From Beroe forskalii (taxonomy: Eukaryota > Ctenophora > Nuda > Beroida > Beroidae): a DNA stretch of 64,000 bases. Position numbers and translations under genes: made by a program. This document shows positions 22,832 to 35,280 of this stretch, piece by piece. The stretch's first letter is position 1, and each line of letters starts with the position of its first letter. The stretch lies in the NCBI GenBank assembly GCA_011033025.1, contig WFMF01000025.1, positions 297,018 through 361,017 of the forward strand. Direction: 5' to 3'. The notes under the pieces were generated by a model. The model did not search any database. It worked only from the letters and a program-made list of their open reading frames with translations, and was not told where the DNA came from.

Positions 22832-23442
22832 AGGACGAGTAAAGCGAAGAAATTTTGTCCAAATATCGTTCTGAGACGTTGTACACAGAATCTAGGGCAA
22901 TTCTCTAATCTAATCGTTAAAAAACGAAGATCCTACCACACCTACAAGACGAGATATTCCCTTCCATATATTTATCATACATAACATGCAGTTGATGTCG
23001 GAATTTGGTCCCCTTCCTATCCACGCGACCTTGCATGTTATGTATTTTGCATGTTATTAATCTTGCGTTTTGGTATAATTATCTATCCCATATGAGTGGT
23101 TAAACACTGTTTTGCTTCGTCTAGTGGAATTCTCAATTCTATGAGTCAATAATAAAAACCAACAAATCCATCTAATTAGTAATCGAGGCGTGAAAAAAGC
23201 AATCAAAACCGTCAAAAACAGTGGAATATATACTGTGTTTACATAGTGAACTCAGGGTGTAATTTGATACTGGGGACCATACTGCATCATATTTTGCGCC
23301 TAGAATTGCTCTTTGATTTTTAGCTATAGCGTGCGGTAGGAAGTGAATAGAAACATCGGACTTTGACTAAATTGCTTTCAATTATGATACCTATCATAAT
23401 ATGAAATATTTTGTATACCTTAAATTTCGCTTTACTCGTCCT
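22832..23442. mobile_element. 611-bp TTAA-flanked TIR element
   Basis: Inverted ends AGGACGAGTAAAGCGAA at the left and TTCGCTTTACTCGTCCT at the right, with TTAA on both sides (22828-22831 and 23443-23446). The interior lacks coding sequence. The TTAA duplication is piggyBac-like; the TIR itself does not have the usual CCC start, so the family is left open. Confidence 0.65.
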
Positions 23443-23663
23443 TTAAGCTCTGAAAATTTGGACCTGTAAGAGTACACAGGAAACTGATGGAAAACTTAAG
23501 CATTTGGACCTATAAGAGTACACAGGAAACTAATAGAAAACATAAGCATAACAAGTACATATATCATTTATGGTATATATAGTTCTAAACTTCTAACACT
23601 ACACATATTAAATTGACTAACTGACAAGGTTATGTCCCACTTTGTGGAGTTCCTGAAGGGAGA

Positions 23664-23855
23664 ATAATAATAATGCATATTTGTGCAGATCCCTCGATAC
23701 GGAGGGCTCCATAACCTTACATACTAACACTCGCGCGCACAAATCTTTTATACAGTAAGTTACTGTATAAAAGAGTTGCACGTGCAAGTGTTAGTACGTA
23801 AGGTTATCGAGCCCTCCATATCGACTGATCTGCAAACATATGCATAATAATAATT
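23664..23855. mobile_element. ~190-bp palindromic MITE
   Basis: Near-perfect palindrome centred near 23759 (TATACAGTAAGTTACTGTATA is close to its loop). The arms contain GGAGGGCTCCATAACCTTAC and its complement, and outer ATAATAATAATGCATA on both sides. No clear target duplication was found beyond the AT-rich ends. Confidence 0.65.
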
Positions 23856-24184
23856 GTATGTCCAAGTTCCCACAGGCATTTCCAATAGCCCCAATACAAC
23901 TCAATTTGTCTTAGAAAATTAGATTTCCATATCTGCTGCATGGTTTGCACTTTGTTATTGTGTTTATTATAGCTTATTGCAAATCTACTGTTTTCATTTT
24001 TTACAATAATTAATTATTTCAGATTGTTAGGATATCCTGACTTTTAGTTTTTATAATTTATTAAGTTGTTTTGTTATGTTAATGTTGCCCATTTTAATTG
24101 AGCAATTAATCTGAATCATAATTGAAAATGAGATAATACTAATATATGTTCAATCATGGTGTAATGGCAATAAAATATAAATTA

Positions 24185-24790
24185 CTTGTTTTGATATGAT
24201 TGATCATTGCAGTGAAACACAGAAATCTCAATAATGAAATCAAACGGGCCCACACACTATGAACCACTATTCTACTGTTAGTTTCAAGATAAAAATATCT
24301 CTTCTTCAGGAATTCCACATAGTGTTACACAACATTCTCAAATTTGATTGTAATTAGTAGTGTTGTTAAGTTTAAAATTACTTGTTTTATTTAATTTAAT
24401 CTTTTTTGTTTGAAGTGATTGATCATTGATGCAGTGAAACACAATTCTCAAAAATGATATCAAACCCACATACTATGTATACCACTAATCAACTTTTGGA
24501 AAAATCTCCGTGGAGAGTCAAATATTATATAGACCGAGAAAGCACCAAACAATCATAATGGATGGTGTATCACAATAACAGAATCAAATAATCTCTAATA
24601 TATGTTTGAAGTGATTGATCATTGATGCAGTGAAACACAAATCTCAAAAATGATATCAAACCCACACACTATGTATACCACTAATCGACTGTCAGTTTCG
24701 AAATTAAATATTTCTTCTTCAGGATCTCCACATAGTGTAACACAACATTCTCAAATTTGATTGTAATTAGTAGTGTTGTTAAGTTTACAA
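24185..24790. repeat. three tandem-like copies of a GATTGATCATTG repeat
   Basis: The words GATTGATCATTG(atg)CAGTGAAACACA, then TCAAACCCACA.ACTATG.A.ACCACTA occur at about 24190, 24415 and 24610. Two copies continue into a shared CACATAGTGT.ACACAACATT tract. The same family is near 3940 (inverted) and 6050. The rest of 23856-25598 shows no gene. Confidence 0.55.
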
Positions 24791-25598
24791 ATATAATTTC
24801 GCATTCTCTGTTTTTCTGTTTGTCGTAACGGCAGAAACATCTTTGGAACGCGCACGCATTATGATTTGTGTGGGTAACCATGGTGACACGTGCACAGAGA
24901 ATTGCGCACGCTCATTTCTGTTAATGGTGTTTTGATTACATTGCACAATCTCTAATAACTTTTGAACGGATCGGAGTTTTTTGATGCGGTAAAAATTGTT
25001 TAGTTGATTTGAATCACATTGGTTGAAATTTGCGAGCTCTGAGTGAGCTGTGTATTTGCAGGCTCAACGGCCTGCTAGTAATATAATAAAATCTGAAATC
25101 AATCAATATTGTATGATTCAAGGTTTAATAGGGAAGGAGAGAGATGATAAAATAGGTAAGGAAAATATTATGCAGTATTATAAACTCTTTGTGTTTCACT
25201 CAACTACAGTGTAATACTTGCATATCACATCTAATGATGTCTTGAATGATGTCTTGAACAAAGATTTCTTTTTAATTCAAAAACAACTAATATATACTAA
25301 TCAACTGACAGTAAAAGGACACAAATAACCTGGATCCATCCACCGGTCCTCTACTCCTCTTCACTAAGTTTGTTGCTTAATTTCTTGATGCTTGGAGTAC
25401 ATTCAAAGACCAAAGAGCAAGTTTCAGTTTCATTCAGGCATGTGGTCACTGCACTTGACGGTGCTATACCCTGGTACCAGGGGGTGACTGCTGGGGGGGC
25501 CTACCTCATAAAAATCTCTCACAATTTAAACACCCCGAAAGCTGAGGTAGGTATTGGACTGAAGATGCCTGCACACCACTCATCTTGGTGTGACTCAT

Positions 25599-28500
25599 TT
25601 GGGGGGGATGAAGCCCAAAAAAAACCAAAAAAAACCAAAAAAAACCTAGCCCAAGAATCGGAAAAGTAGGGTGGGCCTTGGTTTTTTTTGGTATTTTTTG
25701 GTTTTTTTTGGTTTTTTTTGGTATTTTTTGGTTTTTTTTGGTTTTTTTGGGTTAGGTTTCTTTCAAAAAATTTGACTTTTTCATGCCAATATGGATTGTT
25801 GATGCTTTTAATGTGTTGTTATTGATATTACTTTAGTTTCAAACAATATTCGTCAGTTTTTATCGATGTTTTGGGTGATTTATGGTGTTTTATATGACAC
25901 AATCAGTACGTCAAGGCATTGTTTTGGTGAACTATCAGCGACGCACTGCTCAAGAGTTGTCGAGGGTCAGCCAGCATGGATCAGCAGGGGTTAATAGGGG
26001 TCAGACTTGAATCACCAGGCCAAGAGGCCGCTCAGTGCTTAAGTAAAGGCATAGGGGCCCTGCAAACTGCCAGGTGCTAGTGAACCAGGGGGTTTCTCAG
26101 GGCTCACTGGTTTGCTAATGGCTGATAAAGTTCAGACTAGTGTCATCTGAGATCAACAAGGTGTTTTGCACAGGAAGAGTCACCATGTCAAAGGATAGCC
26201 AAGGGTCGCCAGGGAGCCAGTCACCTATGATTGTCCAATATCAGGTAATGGTCAGAAGGAGCCAGGAGTTAGACAAGGTTAAGCAACGGGTCGCCATGCT
26301 ACTATGGGATCAAAAGGCTAAATTGAGGGAAGAAGTTGAGTGAGGACAATCAAGACATCAGATAATCACTCATTCAGTTGTTATTAAGGGACAGCCAAGG
26401 GTCAGCTGGAAGTCAGCCAATGGTCATAAAGGGACCACTATTGCAGTCAGAAGAGGCAAGAAGGTCACTCAGGTTTTTAACTTCTTGCTAGGGTTCAGTG
26501 AAATGTCAAATAGTCTTAGTTGTAGTGAACGCTGAATTTGGTCGTAGTGAACGTTCATAATTGAGGAACAATTTTCTGCTGAAGTATGTTATGAAGTAAC
26601 GCCCAGGAAACAAACTTCATGTTCCAAACGGCTAACTATAGGAATGATTTCAGTTTCATAATCTCAGTTTGATCCAACTAAGAAAATGCTGCTTTCAGAA
26701 TTTTGAATTTCGGCCATTTTCACGATTTACAGCCTCTTGAAAAATGGGCTTTTTCGTCAACAATTGGCCACAAGGACCAAAAATAAGGCTGAAAACTGCT
26801 TTTTCCCATGTGACTGATTTCCAGAGAGTGCACTAGAACCAAATAATGATGCATTTTTACGCAGAGTATTCCCCAAGTCCAAGTATGTCGGAGAATTTTC
26901 TGAATTTTGATCAGTGTCTGGCCGGGGGGGGGTCGTCCTAATAAACTTACTAGTTAACTCATGAAATTTTGCAGGTCAGTACAGTTTGATCCAACTAAGA
27001 AAATGCTGCTTTCAGAATTTTGAATTTCGACCATTTTCACGATTTACAGCCTCTCGAAAACCCCCATTTTTGGGCTAAAAATGGACTTTTTCGTCTATAA
27101 TGGGCCACAAGGACCAAAAATAAGGCTGAAAACTGCTTTTTCCCATGTGACTGATTTCCAGATAGTGCACTAGAACCAAATACTGATGCATTTTTAACCA
27201 TAATTATCCCCAAGTCCAACTATGTCCGAGAATTTTCTTAATTTTGATCAGTGTCTGGCCGGGGGGGGGTCGTCCTAATAAACTTACTAGTTAACTCATG
27301 AAATTTTGCAGGTCAGTACAGTTTGACCCAACTAAGAAAATGCTGCTTTCAGAATTTTGAATTTCGACCATTTTCATGATTTACAGCCTCTTGAAAACCC
27401 AATTTTTGGCCTAAAATGGACTTTTTTTTGTCTATTCTTGTCCACAAAGACCAAAAATAAGGCTGAAAACTGCTTTTTCCCATGTGACTGCCTTCCAGAG
27501 AGTGTAGTAGAATCAAATAATGATGCATTTTTACGCAGAGTATTCCCCAAATCCAAGTATGTCGGAGAATTTTCTGAATTTTGATCAGTGGCCGGGGGGG
27601 GGGTCGTCCTAATAAACTTACTAGTTAACTCATGAAGTTTTGCAGGTCAGTACAGTTTGACCCAACTAAGAAAATGCTGCTTTCAGAATTTTGAATTTCG
27701 ACCATTTTCATGATTTACAGCCTCTTGAAAACCCAATTTTTGGCCTAAAATGGACTTTTTTTGTCTATTATTGTCCACAAAGACCAAAAATAAGGCTGAA
27801 AACTGCTTTTTCCCATGTGACTGCCTTCCAGAGAGTGTAGTAGAATCAAATACTGATGCATTTTTATGCAGAGTATTCCCAAATACAAGTATGTCTTTGA
27901 ATTTTCTGAATTTTGATCAGTGTCTGGCCGGGGGGGGGAGGTCGTCGTCCTAATAAACTTACTAGTTAACTCATGAAATTTTGCAGGTCAGTACAGTTTG
28001 ACCCAACTAAGAAAATGCTGCTTTCAGAATTTTGAATTTCGACCATTTCACGATTTACAGCCTCTCGAAAACCCCCATTTTTGGGCTAAAAATGGACTTT
28101 TTCGTCTATAATGGGCCACAAGGACCAAAAATAAGGCTGAAAACTGCTTTTCCCATATTGTGACTGATTTCCAGAGAGTGCACTAGGTTAGCCGAGTTTG
28201 ACAATTTTCGATATCACACGATCCATGAGTTTGATAATGTATTATTACCCGACAAAACAGTACTCCCTCCCACTCGGGTCTGACGACCCTCGTCTGAATT
28301 CAACGTTTTTATAGATTTTGAGTGCTCCTTCATAAAATCAACAATTTATTCAGCGATATTCTGCTCTATTATTCCGCCACTGTACAGTAGTTCTATAAAG
28401 GAGTGATATATCGATAATTATCACACTGGAGTTTGAGCCACGGGAGGGTAATAATGCAACTTATGTCCATGCTGGAGGGGAGAGAACCTACATGTCTTGC

Positions 28501-29216
28501 CTGGCTCAATGTGGTGGATGTCCTAGCTGCATGGCTCATTAAACAAGGAACTGAAAAAATGGTAGGGCTCCATACAGGGTTAGCTCTGCACCTTCTGGTA
28601 ATAATGTTGCTGGTAAAAAGTACCCACCAGACTCCAGTGTAAGGAGTTAGTTAAGGAGATAGTTTTTCCGGTTTAGCTTTAGTATTAGTGACTGGGGTCC
28701 CAAACATACTCTGAAGATTAACAGCTAGGGTCATAGTTACTGTTGCAGTTTAAAACCTATAGGAAAAAGTATAGGTACCTATTGGAAATCATCTCATATT
28801 CTTGTTAAAAACTCTGCAAGTGTCGTAATAACAGAGTAATTTCAGTATTAACATCCAAACAATAATAAAATGTCTTCTTGAAAATTAACAAAACAGTCAT
28901 GAACGTGAATTTTGAATTGGACAAATTTCAGAACGATTAGATGAGTGAAAGTATTCAATTATATTCAGTAAATTACACAAGTATAGGTCGTTTAAGCTAC
29001 ATACCAAGCTCCTGTGGATCTACAGTCACATGGTAGACATCATAAAATAATCGAATTTCAATCTAAAAATCGTTTGGAAAGGTGCTAGAAATTAATAAAA
29101 TGTAACCCAAAAAAAACCAAAAAAAACCTAAAAAAACCAAAAAAAACCTAGCCCAAGAATCGGAAAAGTAGGGTGGGGCTTGGTTTTTTTTGGGCTTCAT
29201 CCCCCCCTCATTTAGA
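25599..29216. mobile_element. 3.6-kb TIR element with five internal ~335-bp repeats
   Basis: Left end GGGGGGGATGAAGCCC, then AAAAAAAACC repeats. The right end carries the same sequence inverted (GGGCTTCATCCCCCCC near 29198-29214). Both sides are flanked by TCATTT (a 6-7 bp duplication). The subterminal word CCTAGCCCAAGAATCGG followed by AAAAGTAGGGTGGG is present at both ends in direct orientation. The interior (about 26650-28200) has five copies of a ~317-341 bp unit starting AAGAAAATGCTGCTTTCAG and ending in a G-run before TCGTCCTAATAAACTTAC. No transposase was found, and the open frames are repeat by-products. Confidence 0.65.
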
Positions 29217-29835
29217 TCCTGCTGCTCTCTACATCGCATTACCTAAAGGGATCATGTTGGAGTTCAAGTACGGAGTTGGAGAAAAGTCTTGCAGATTGAT
29301 GTCTTGAAGAAAGTTTTCTTTTTAATTCAAATATATATAACTGACAGTTTAATAGAATAGAATAGAATAGAATAAATTATGGTATTAAACAATCACGAAA
29401 TTAGATTTAAACTTCTATATTATAGAAATAGAACTATTTATGATGAAAGGTCAATTTAAATGATAATGAATAACACACTTTTGAGATCCTTTTCTCAAAA
29501 CTGAAACTTGAATAGTAAAAAATTTCCCTGGCCCTAACCAGGTAGTGGAGACGCTTAGGTACAAAAAATGCAAGTTGTAAAAATTTCTCTAAAATTGACA
29601 TATTTATTATTTTGTACAAAATATGCCTGCCCCATATTTTTCAGTGAATCAAAGTCGGGGTTGCCCTAACCAGTGGGTATGTCTCCCATGTAAACGGGGC
29701 TGAGTGACGTCATTTTTTGCCCTACTTTTTTTTACGGCACCACTTATTTATTCACGAAATTTCGAACTTATTTTGTGCGCGCACAACGTAGTTTTCCCAT
29801 TTTTTAATAAATAATTTTAATTTTATAGTTATTTA
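29217..29835. other. gene-free stretch with short (AGAAT)n run
   Basis: An AGAAT pentamer run lies at about 29350-29375. No gene was found. AT-rich. Confidence 0.4.
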
Positions 29836-31638
29836 AGAACAAGATCACAGAACCGGAACTTAGATCTTAGAACAAGATTGTAGAACTAGATTTAGATCTT
29901 AGAACAAGATCGTAGAACTGGATTTAGATCTTAGAACAAGATCATGGAACTGGATTTAGATCTTAGAACAGGATCGTGGAACTGGAACAGGATCGTGGAA
30001 CAGGATCATGGAACAGGATTTCGATCTTAGAACAAGATCGTAGAACTGGATTTAGATCTTGGAACAGGATCATGGAACCGGAACAAGATCGTGGAACAGG
30101 ATCGTAGAACTGGATTTAGATCTTGGAACAGGATCATGGAACCGGAACAAGATCGTGGAACAGGATCATAGAACTGGGTTTAGATCTTGGAACAGGATCA
30201 TGGAACCGGAACAAGATCGTGGAACAGGATCGTAGAACTGGATTTAGATCTTGGAACAGGATCGTGGAACTGGATTTAGATCTTGGAACAGGATCGTGGA
30301 ACAGGATCGTTGACCTGGATTTAGATCTTGGAACAGGATTGTGGAACTGGATTTAGATCTTGGAACAGGATCGTGGAACTGGATTTAGATCTTGGAACAG
30401 GATCGTGGAACTGGATGTAGATCTTGGAACAGGATCGTGGAACTGGATTTAGATCTTGGAACAGGATCGTAGAACTGGATTTAGATCTTGGAACAGGATC
30501 ATGGAACCGGAACAAGATCGTGGAACAGGATCATAGAACTGGGTTTAGATCTTGGAACAGGATCATGGAACCGGAACAAGATCGTGGAACAGGATCGTAG
30601 AACTGGATTTAGATCTTAGAACAAGATCATGGAACTGGATTTAGATCTTAGAACAGGATCGTGGAACTGGAACAGGATCGTAGAACTGGATTTAGATCTT
30701 GGAACAGGATCGTGGAACTGGATTTAGATCTTGGAACAGGATCGTGGAACTGGATTTAGATCTTGGAACAGGATCGTGGAACAGGATCGTAGAACTGGAT
30801 TTAGATCTTGGAACAGGATCGTTGAACTGGATTTAGATCTTGGAACAGGATCGTAGAACTGGATTTAGATCTTGGGATCGTGGAACAGGATCGAAGAATC
30901 TGGATTTAGATCTTGGAACAGGATCGTGGAACTGGATTTAGATCTTGGAACAGGATCGTGGAACTGGATTTAGATCTTGGAACAGGATCGTGGAACTGGA
31001 TTTAGATCTTGGAACAGGATCATGGAACTGGAACAAGATCGTGGAACAGGATCGTAGAACTGGATTTAGATCTTGGAACAGGATCATGGAACTGGAACAA
31101 GATCTTGGAACAGGATCGTGGAACTGGATGTAGATCTTGGAACAGGATCATGGAACCGGAACAAGATCTTGGAACAGGATCGTAGAACTGGATTTAGATC
31201 TTGGAACAGGATCATGGAACCGGAACAAGATCGTGGAACAGGATCGTAGAACTGGATTTAGATCTTGGAACAGGATCGTGGAACTGGAACAAGATCTTGG
31301 AACAGGATCGTGGAACTGGATTTAGATCTTGGAACAGGATCTGGAACTGGAAGATCTTGGAACAGGATCGTAGAACTGGAAATAGATCTTGGAACAGGAT
31401 CATGGAACCGGAACAAGATCTTGGAACAGGATCGTGGAACTGGATGTAGATCTTGGAACAGGATCACGGAACCGGAACAAGATCGTGGAAAAGGATCGTA
31501 GAACTGAATTTAGATCTTGGAACAGGATCATGGAACTGGATTTAGATCTTGGAACAGGATCATGGAACAGGATCGTAGAACTGGATTTAGATCTTGAAAC
31601 AGGATCGTGGAACTGGATTTAGATCTTGGAACAGGATC
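29836..31638. repeat. 32-bp minisatellite (AGATCTTGGAACAGGATCGT core)
   Basis: About 56 copies of a 32-bp unit made of two related 16-bp halves (GATCTTGGAACAGGAT and CGTGGAACTGGATTTA). An alternative half (CGGAACAAGATCGTGG) recurs in ordered blocks. Since 32 is not a multiple of three, open frames through it rotate (DLGTGSWN-like period) and are spurious. The array ends about 150 bp before the reverse transcriptase ORF. Confidence 0.93.
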
Positions 31639-31785
31639 ACTGGACATTCTGAATTCATACTGTTAGTACCAGTAATACTGATTCAATTCAATATCAACAA
31701 ATTCCATTATCATTTATCTTTCTTATGAGACAGCAAATCAGTCAGCAAATCACCATCACAGCAAATCACCATCGACGACCAAAAC

Positions 31786-32901
31786 ATGTGTCTACCACGG
31801 CTGTTCTGGAATCCTAAACTCCACAAGAACCCATACAAAGCACGCTTCATAGCTGGGGCGAGAAGCTGTGCTACTAAACAGCTAAACATCCTCGTTAATT
31901 GTAGTCTTAAACTCCTCCGAGAATACTTTAAGAAGTATTGTCAGACAATATACAATAACAGTGGTGTCAATGTGTTCTGGAGCATAGATTCTTCTGCACA
32001 GTTTCTTGAGTCACTGCAAGGCAGTGAAGTATTTAATCTCCAAATATATGACTTTACTACTTTATATACCAATTTAGACCTTAAAGAAGTTGATGATATG
32101 ATAGAAGTTATAGATCTTATCTTTTCGGAAAGAAACAAGTATATCAATATTTGTAAATACGATACAAATAAGTGTTTCTTCGCAAAGAAGATCTATGACG
32201 GCTACCATAGTTTTGATAGAGATCAGCTCAAAGAAGCAGTACACTTTATCATCTATCACACATATATAGTTTTCGCAGGTAAAGTTTTTATCCAAGTCTT
32301 AGGAATCCCCATGGGTGGAAATTCCAGTTCCCCCATCGCGGATCTCACTCTCGCTAAACGAGAGTTTAACTTCATGCTTAATCTTTTAAAATCTAAAAAG
32401 TTCTCCCTAGCTAAGATTCTTTCTAAAACACGACGCTACGTCGATGATCTTATTACCACTAATTATCTCAACTTTGAAGCTCTCATCAAACAAATCTATC
32501 ATCCTTCTCTTGAAATGGAGAGGTCAGGTAATGACAACAAGAACGTGAACTACCTGGACCTCAATATTTCTATCCAACCAAGCAAGGTTATTGTGTCTGT
32601 ATATAACAAGACCGATGACTTTAATTTCTCTGTAGTTTCCTTAACATTTCCACAGAGTAATATCCCTCTAGAAGTAGGCCATAATGTATTTTATGGTCAA
32701 ATCCTTAGGTATGCTAACATTTGTACTGAATTTGAAACTTTCCTTTTCAATCTTAAAAAAGTTTTCCAAAAACTGATTGAAAGAGGATATAGTAACTCCA
32801 ATCTTGTAGACATTATTAAACGTTGCCTTAATAAGAATAGCTTAGTTTTTCAAAAATATGCAATTTTAGATAACAGTACAATTTTAGATCAATTTGTTTA
32901 G
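31786..32901 (+). CDS. reverse transcriptase of a retroelement (intact RT core, 371 aa)
   Basis: Single open frame of 371 residues. It begins in a conserved RT segment (FWNPKLHKNPYKARFIAG), followed by motif A (DFTTLYTN, about residue 90), LGIPMGGNSSSPIADL (about 180), the catalytic RRYVDDL (about 218) and a NYLDLNISI/YNKTDDFNF/NIPLEVGHN tail. This order is typical of a single-copy-like animal RT family often left unclassified or placed near Penelope-like elements. No endonuclease, RNase H or integrase is visible. Upstream residues that relatives carry before the LHK motif are absent, because a 32-bp minisatellite occupies that space, so the element is 5' truncated or has a non-ATG upstream part. 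The absence of stops suggests a recent insertion or selection. The exact class is not claimed. Confidence 0.85.
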   Translation: MCLPRLFWNPKLHKNPYKARFIAGARSCATKQLNILVNCSLKLLREYFKKYCQTIYNNSGVNVFWSIDSSAQFLESLQGSEVFNLQIYDFTTLYTNLDLKEVDDMIEVIDLIFSERNKYINICKYDTNKCFFAKKIYDGYHSFDRDQLKEAVHFIIYHTYIVFAGKVFIQVLGIPMGGNSSSPIADLTLAKREFNFMLNLLKSKKFSLAKILSKTRRYVDDLITTNYLNFEALIKQIYHPSLEMERSGNDNKNVNYLDLNISIQPSKVIVSVYNKTDDFNFSVVSLTFPQSNIPLEVGHNVFYGQILRYANICTEFETFLFNLKKVFQKLIERGYSNSNLVDIIKRCLNKNSLVFQKYAILDNSTILDQFV

Positions 32902-34683
32902 GTATTGGCACGCGAGGTTCGTCACATTCTGTACTGGTTAGTTATGCAGCTTGCTGCTGACCTCAAATAACTTGCTGTATGATTAGCCTGGGACTGAATG
33001 TGGGGCTGGACAGGCAGTTGCCTGCAACCTCCCTTTTATTTCAACGTACAAATTCAGGTTTTAATAGCTTTATATTAAGATATTCCACACGATTATAGCA
33101 ATCATTGATCTTTCACCTCTACTGAACTCTTTCTTTTTTCTACCCCTTCCCTCTAAACTGTGTTGCTCAGGAATCCGGAGTCCTGGGTGGCCCAGCCTTG
33201 CAGTTGTAAGCTGTGAGGGGTACGTGGGCCGAAACCCCTCCGTTTCCCTTTGTCACCTGCTGATGGTACACCTACATCGCAGATGGCAGGGAGACCTTAC
33301 AACTGTAGGGTAACCGCTGATGATTCACAGTTTAGTCTCTTCCGCCTCTCATGTCAATCCTTGAATTAGAAAATCGATGTACAGTATTTGTTATGTTTGT
33401 AGTATACTCATACACCTCTATAGATAAGACATTGGATTTGTACATCGCACCTGGGAATCATCTCTGAAGAGCTATTTTGTACGGGATTATAATCCACGAA
33501 TTTAGCGTCTGTTTGATGGAGTTTGTTAATGATTGTCTGTATGCACCACTGCACGTGAGAGGGTGTTAATCTAAAAGCTTTGAAAGCTGTATGCTTTGAA
33601 GCTTTCATATCTGTGAACAGTTCGAGAGTCAATTTCGATGATTCCACGAAACATGAGTCATCGTACCTAACTACTACCAAGTGATAAGCATGGTACCATA
33701 GCAGTTGCTAGCTAGCTAGTAGTATAGACGACATCGATCGCTGTATTGGTGAACCCTGTATGGTACTTGTATGGTACCTACTTACGACCTACCATCCCAA
33801 TGTAGGAGTTAATTTGCTAATATCTGTCCCTTCATTGGTGGAGGGAGTTTGTTTCTCCTTTCATTTCAGTATGTTCCTGTTGCAATAAAGCTGCACAATC
33901 CGAGTTTCGACCATGTTAATTTTTTCAGCAAATATTTTTCAACTATTTCAAGTCTTTTTAAAAATTGCTTTAAATTAAACGCCGGGGATCGTAAACAATC
34001 TCAACAAATTAACAACATACTGCGGGCAACTGGCAAGTGCACTGTGCACACCGTTGGATCAATAGATAAGGATATCAGGTTAAACATTATATCAAAGTGC
34101 CAATGAACACACGACAAGTGAATTAGGCTTTTACGTATTTGCGTGTAAAAATGCGGCAAAATATATACGTGGTAGGTTGCTGATTGTTTTGCTGGTGAAT
34201 GAAAAGGCCTAGGTAATCTGATTCCCTTCTCTTTACGTCATGTCAGGTATGCCTATGGTATGTGTTTGATCACGCACGGAATTCCAAAATCAGTATGTAA
34301 AACAAATTTAAAAACAATGTAATGCAATGGAAAATTACCTGAAGTCAGTTGATGTAGGAATTCGTTTATTTTTTAGATCATCACCTACAACTGAAATTAT
34401 TTATCGGTATGGACTGACGTAGGGATGCCTTAATCCTCTATTACTATATGGAGATAGAGGCAAAGATACTGGACGATACGTAAATGAAACTGAAAAGCAC
34501 AAATAGAGAAGTAGTTTAGTAGGAAGCTGAATTTGAAAATATAAAGTGCAGTGACATACCTACTTGTACTGCGCAAAAGTACAAAGATACAAGTACCTAC
34601 CTAGGTGTTAAGTTACATTACTGAAGTACGGAATTACTGAGAAGGGGCCGAGTCGTCGGGCAGCTTGGGATGCAGTTTTTGAC
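32902..34683. other. gene-free stretch including a dispersed repeat copy (33228-33440)
   Basis: Contains the partner of the 9541-9770 repeat. Short open frames have no recognisable homology. Nothing else was identified. Confidence 0.45.
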
Positions 34684-35280
34684 CTGTTGAGCAGGGCCGT
34701 AATTCCCGGGGGGCTAGGGGGGCTGAAGCCCCCCCCCAAGATTTTTGAACTGATTCAAAAAAAATTCTAACTCCCTATTAAAATTTCCAACTTAACTGAT
34801 CTTTACAGTTTACTCATTGAATGGGGAATGATATTGATGCATCATTCGCAATTGTGAAGGTTTCGGCACAATCCCACTTGTGCAAACCGCCGATTCGGCG
34901 CCTATAGGCGCCTATAAGTTTTTTTCGGCGCCGATTCGGCGCCTATAGGCGGTACCGCTTTTAGGCGCCTATAGGCGCCTATAATTGACATTTTCCAATT
35001 TTTCGGCGGTCATTGGCGCCTATAGGCGCCGATAAGCGCCGATAAGCGCCTATGGACCGCCTATCGGCGCTGTCGGCGCTTTTCGACCGCTTATCGGCGC
35101 CTATGTTTTCAACCGTCTATAGGCGCCTATAGGCGCCGATACTGTTTCTTCGTCCGATTTTGCCTTCTAGCAATCTGTGTTCTTCCGCCTTTTTTCGGCG
35201 CCTATAGGCGCCTATAGGCGCCGATGAATTAAAAGTAAAACAGTCCTAAATTGGCGTGCGCTTTCGTTTCACGGTATGTC

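Noticed and set aside
24940-25075. Possible Helitron 3' end (GCAGGC...GCCTGC hairpin followed by TAGT)
   Set aside because: The hairpin abuts CTAG without the usual spacer, and no 5' TC end or helicase was found.
29836-31638. CRISPR-like array
   Set aside because: Units are contiguous with no spacers, and the genome is animal.
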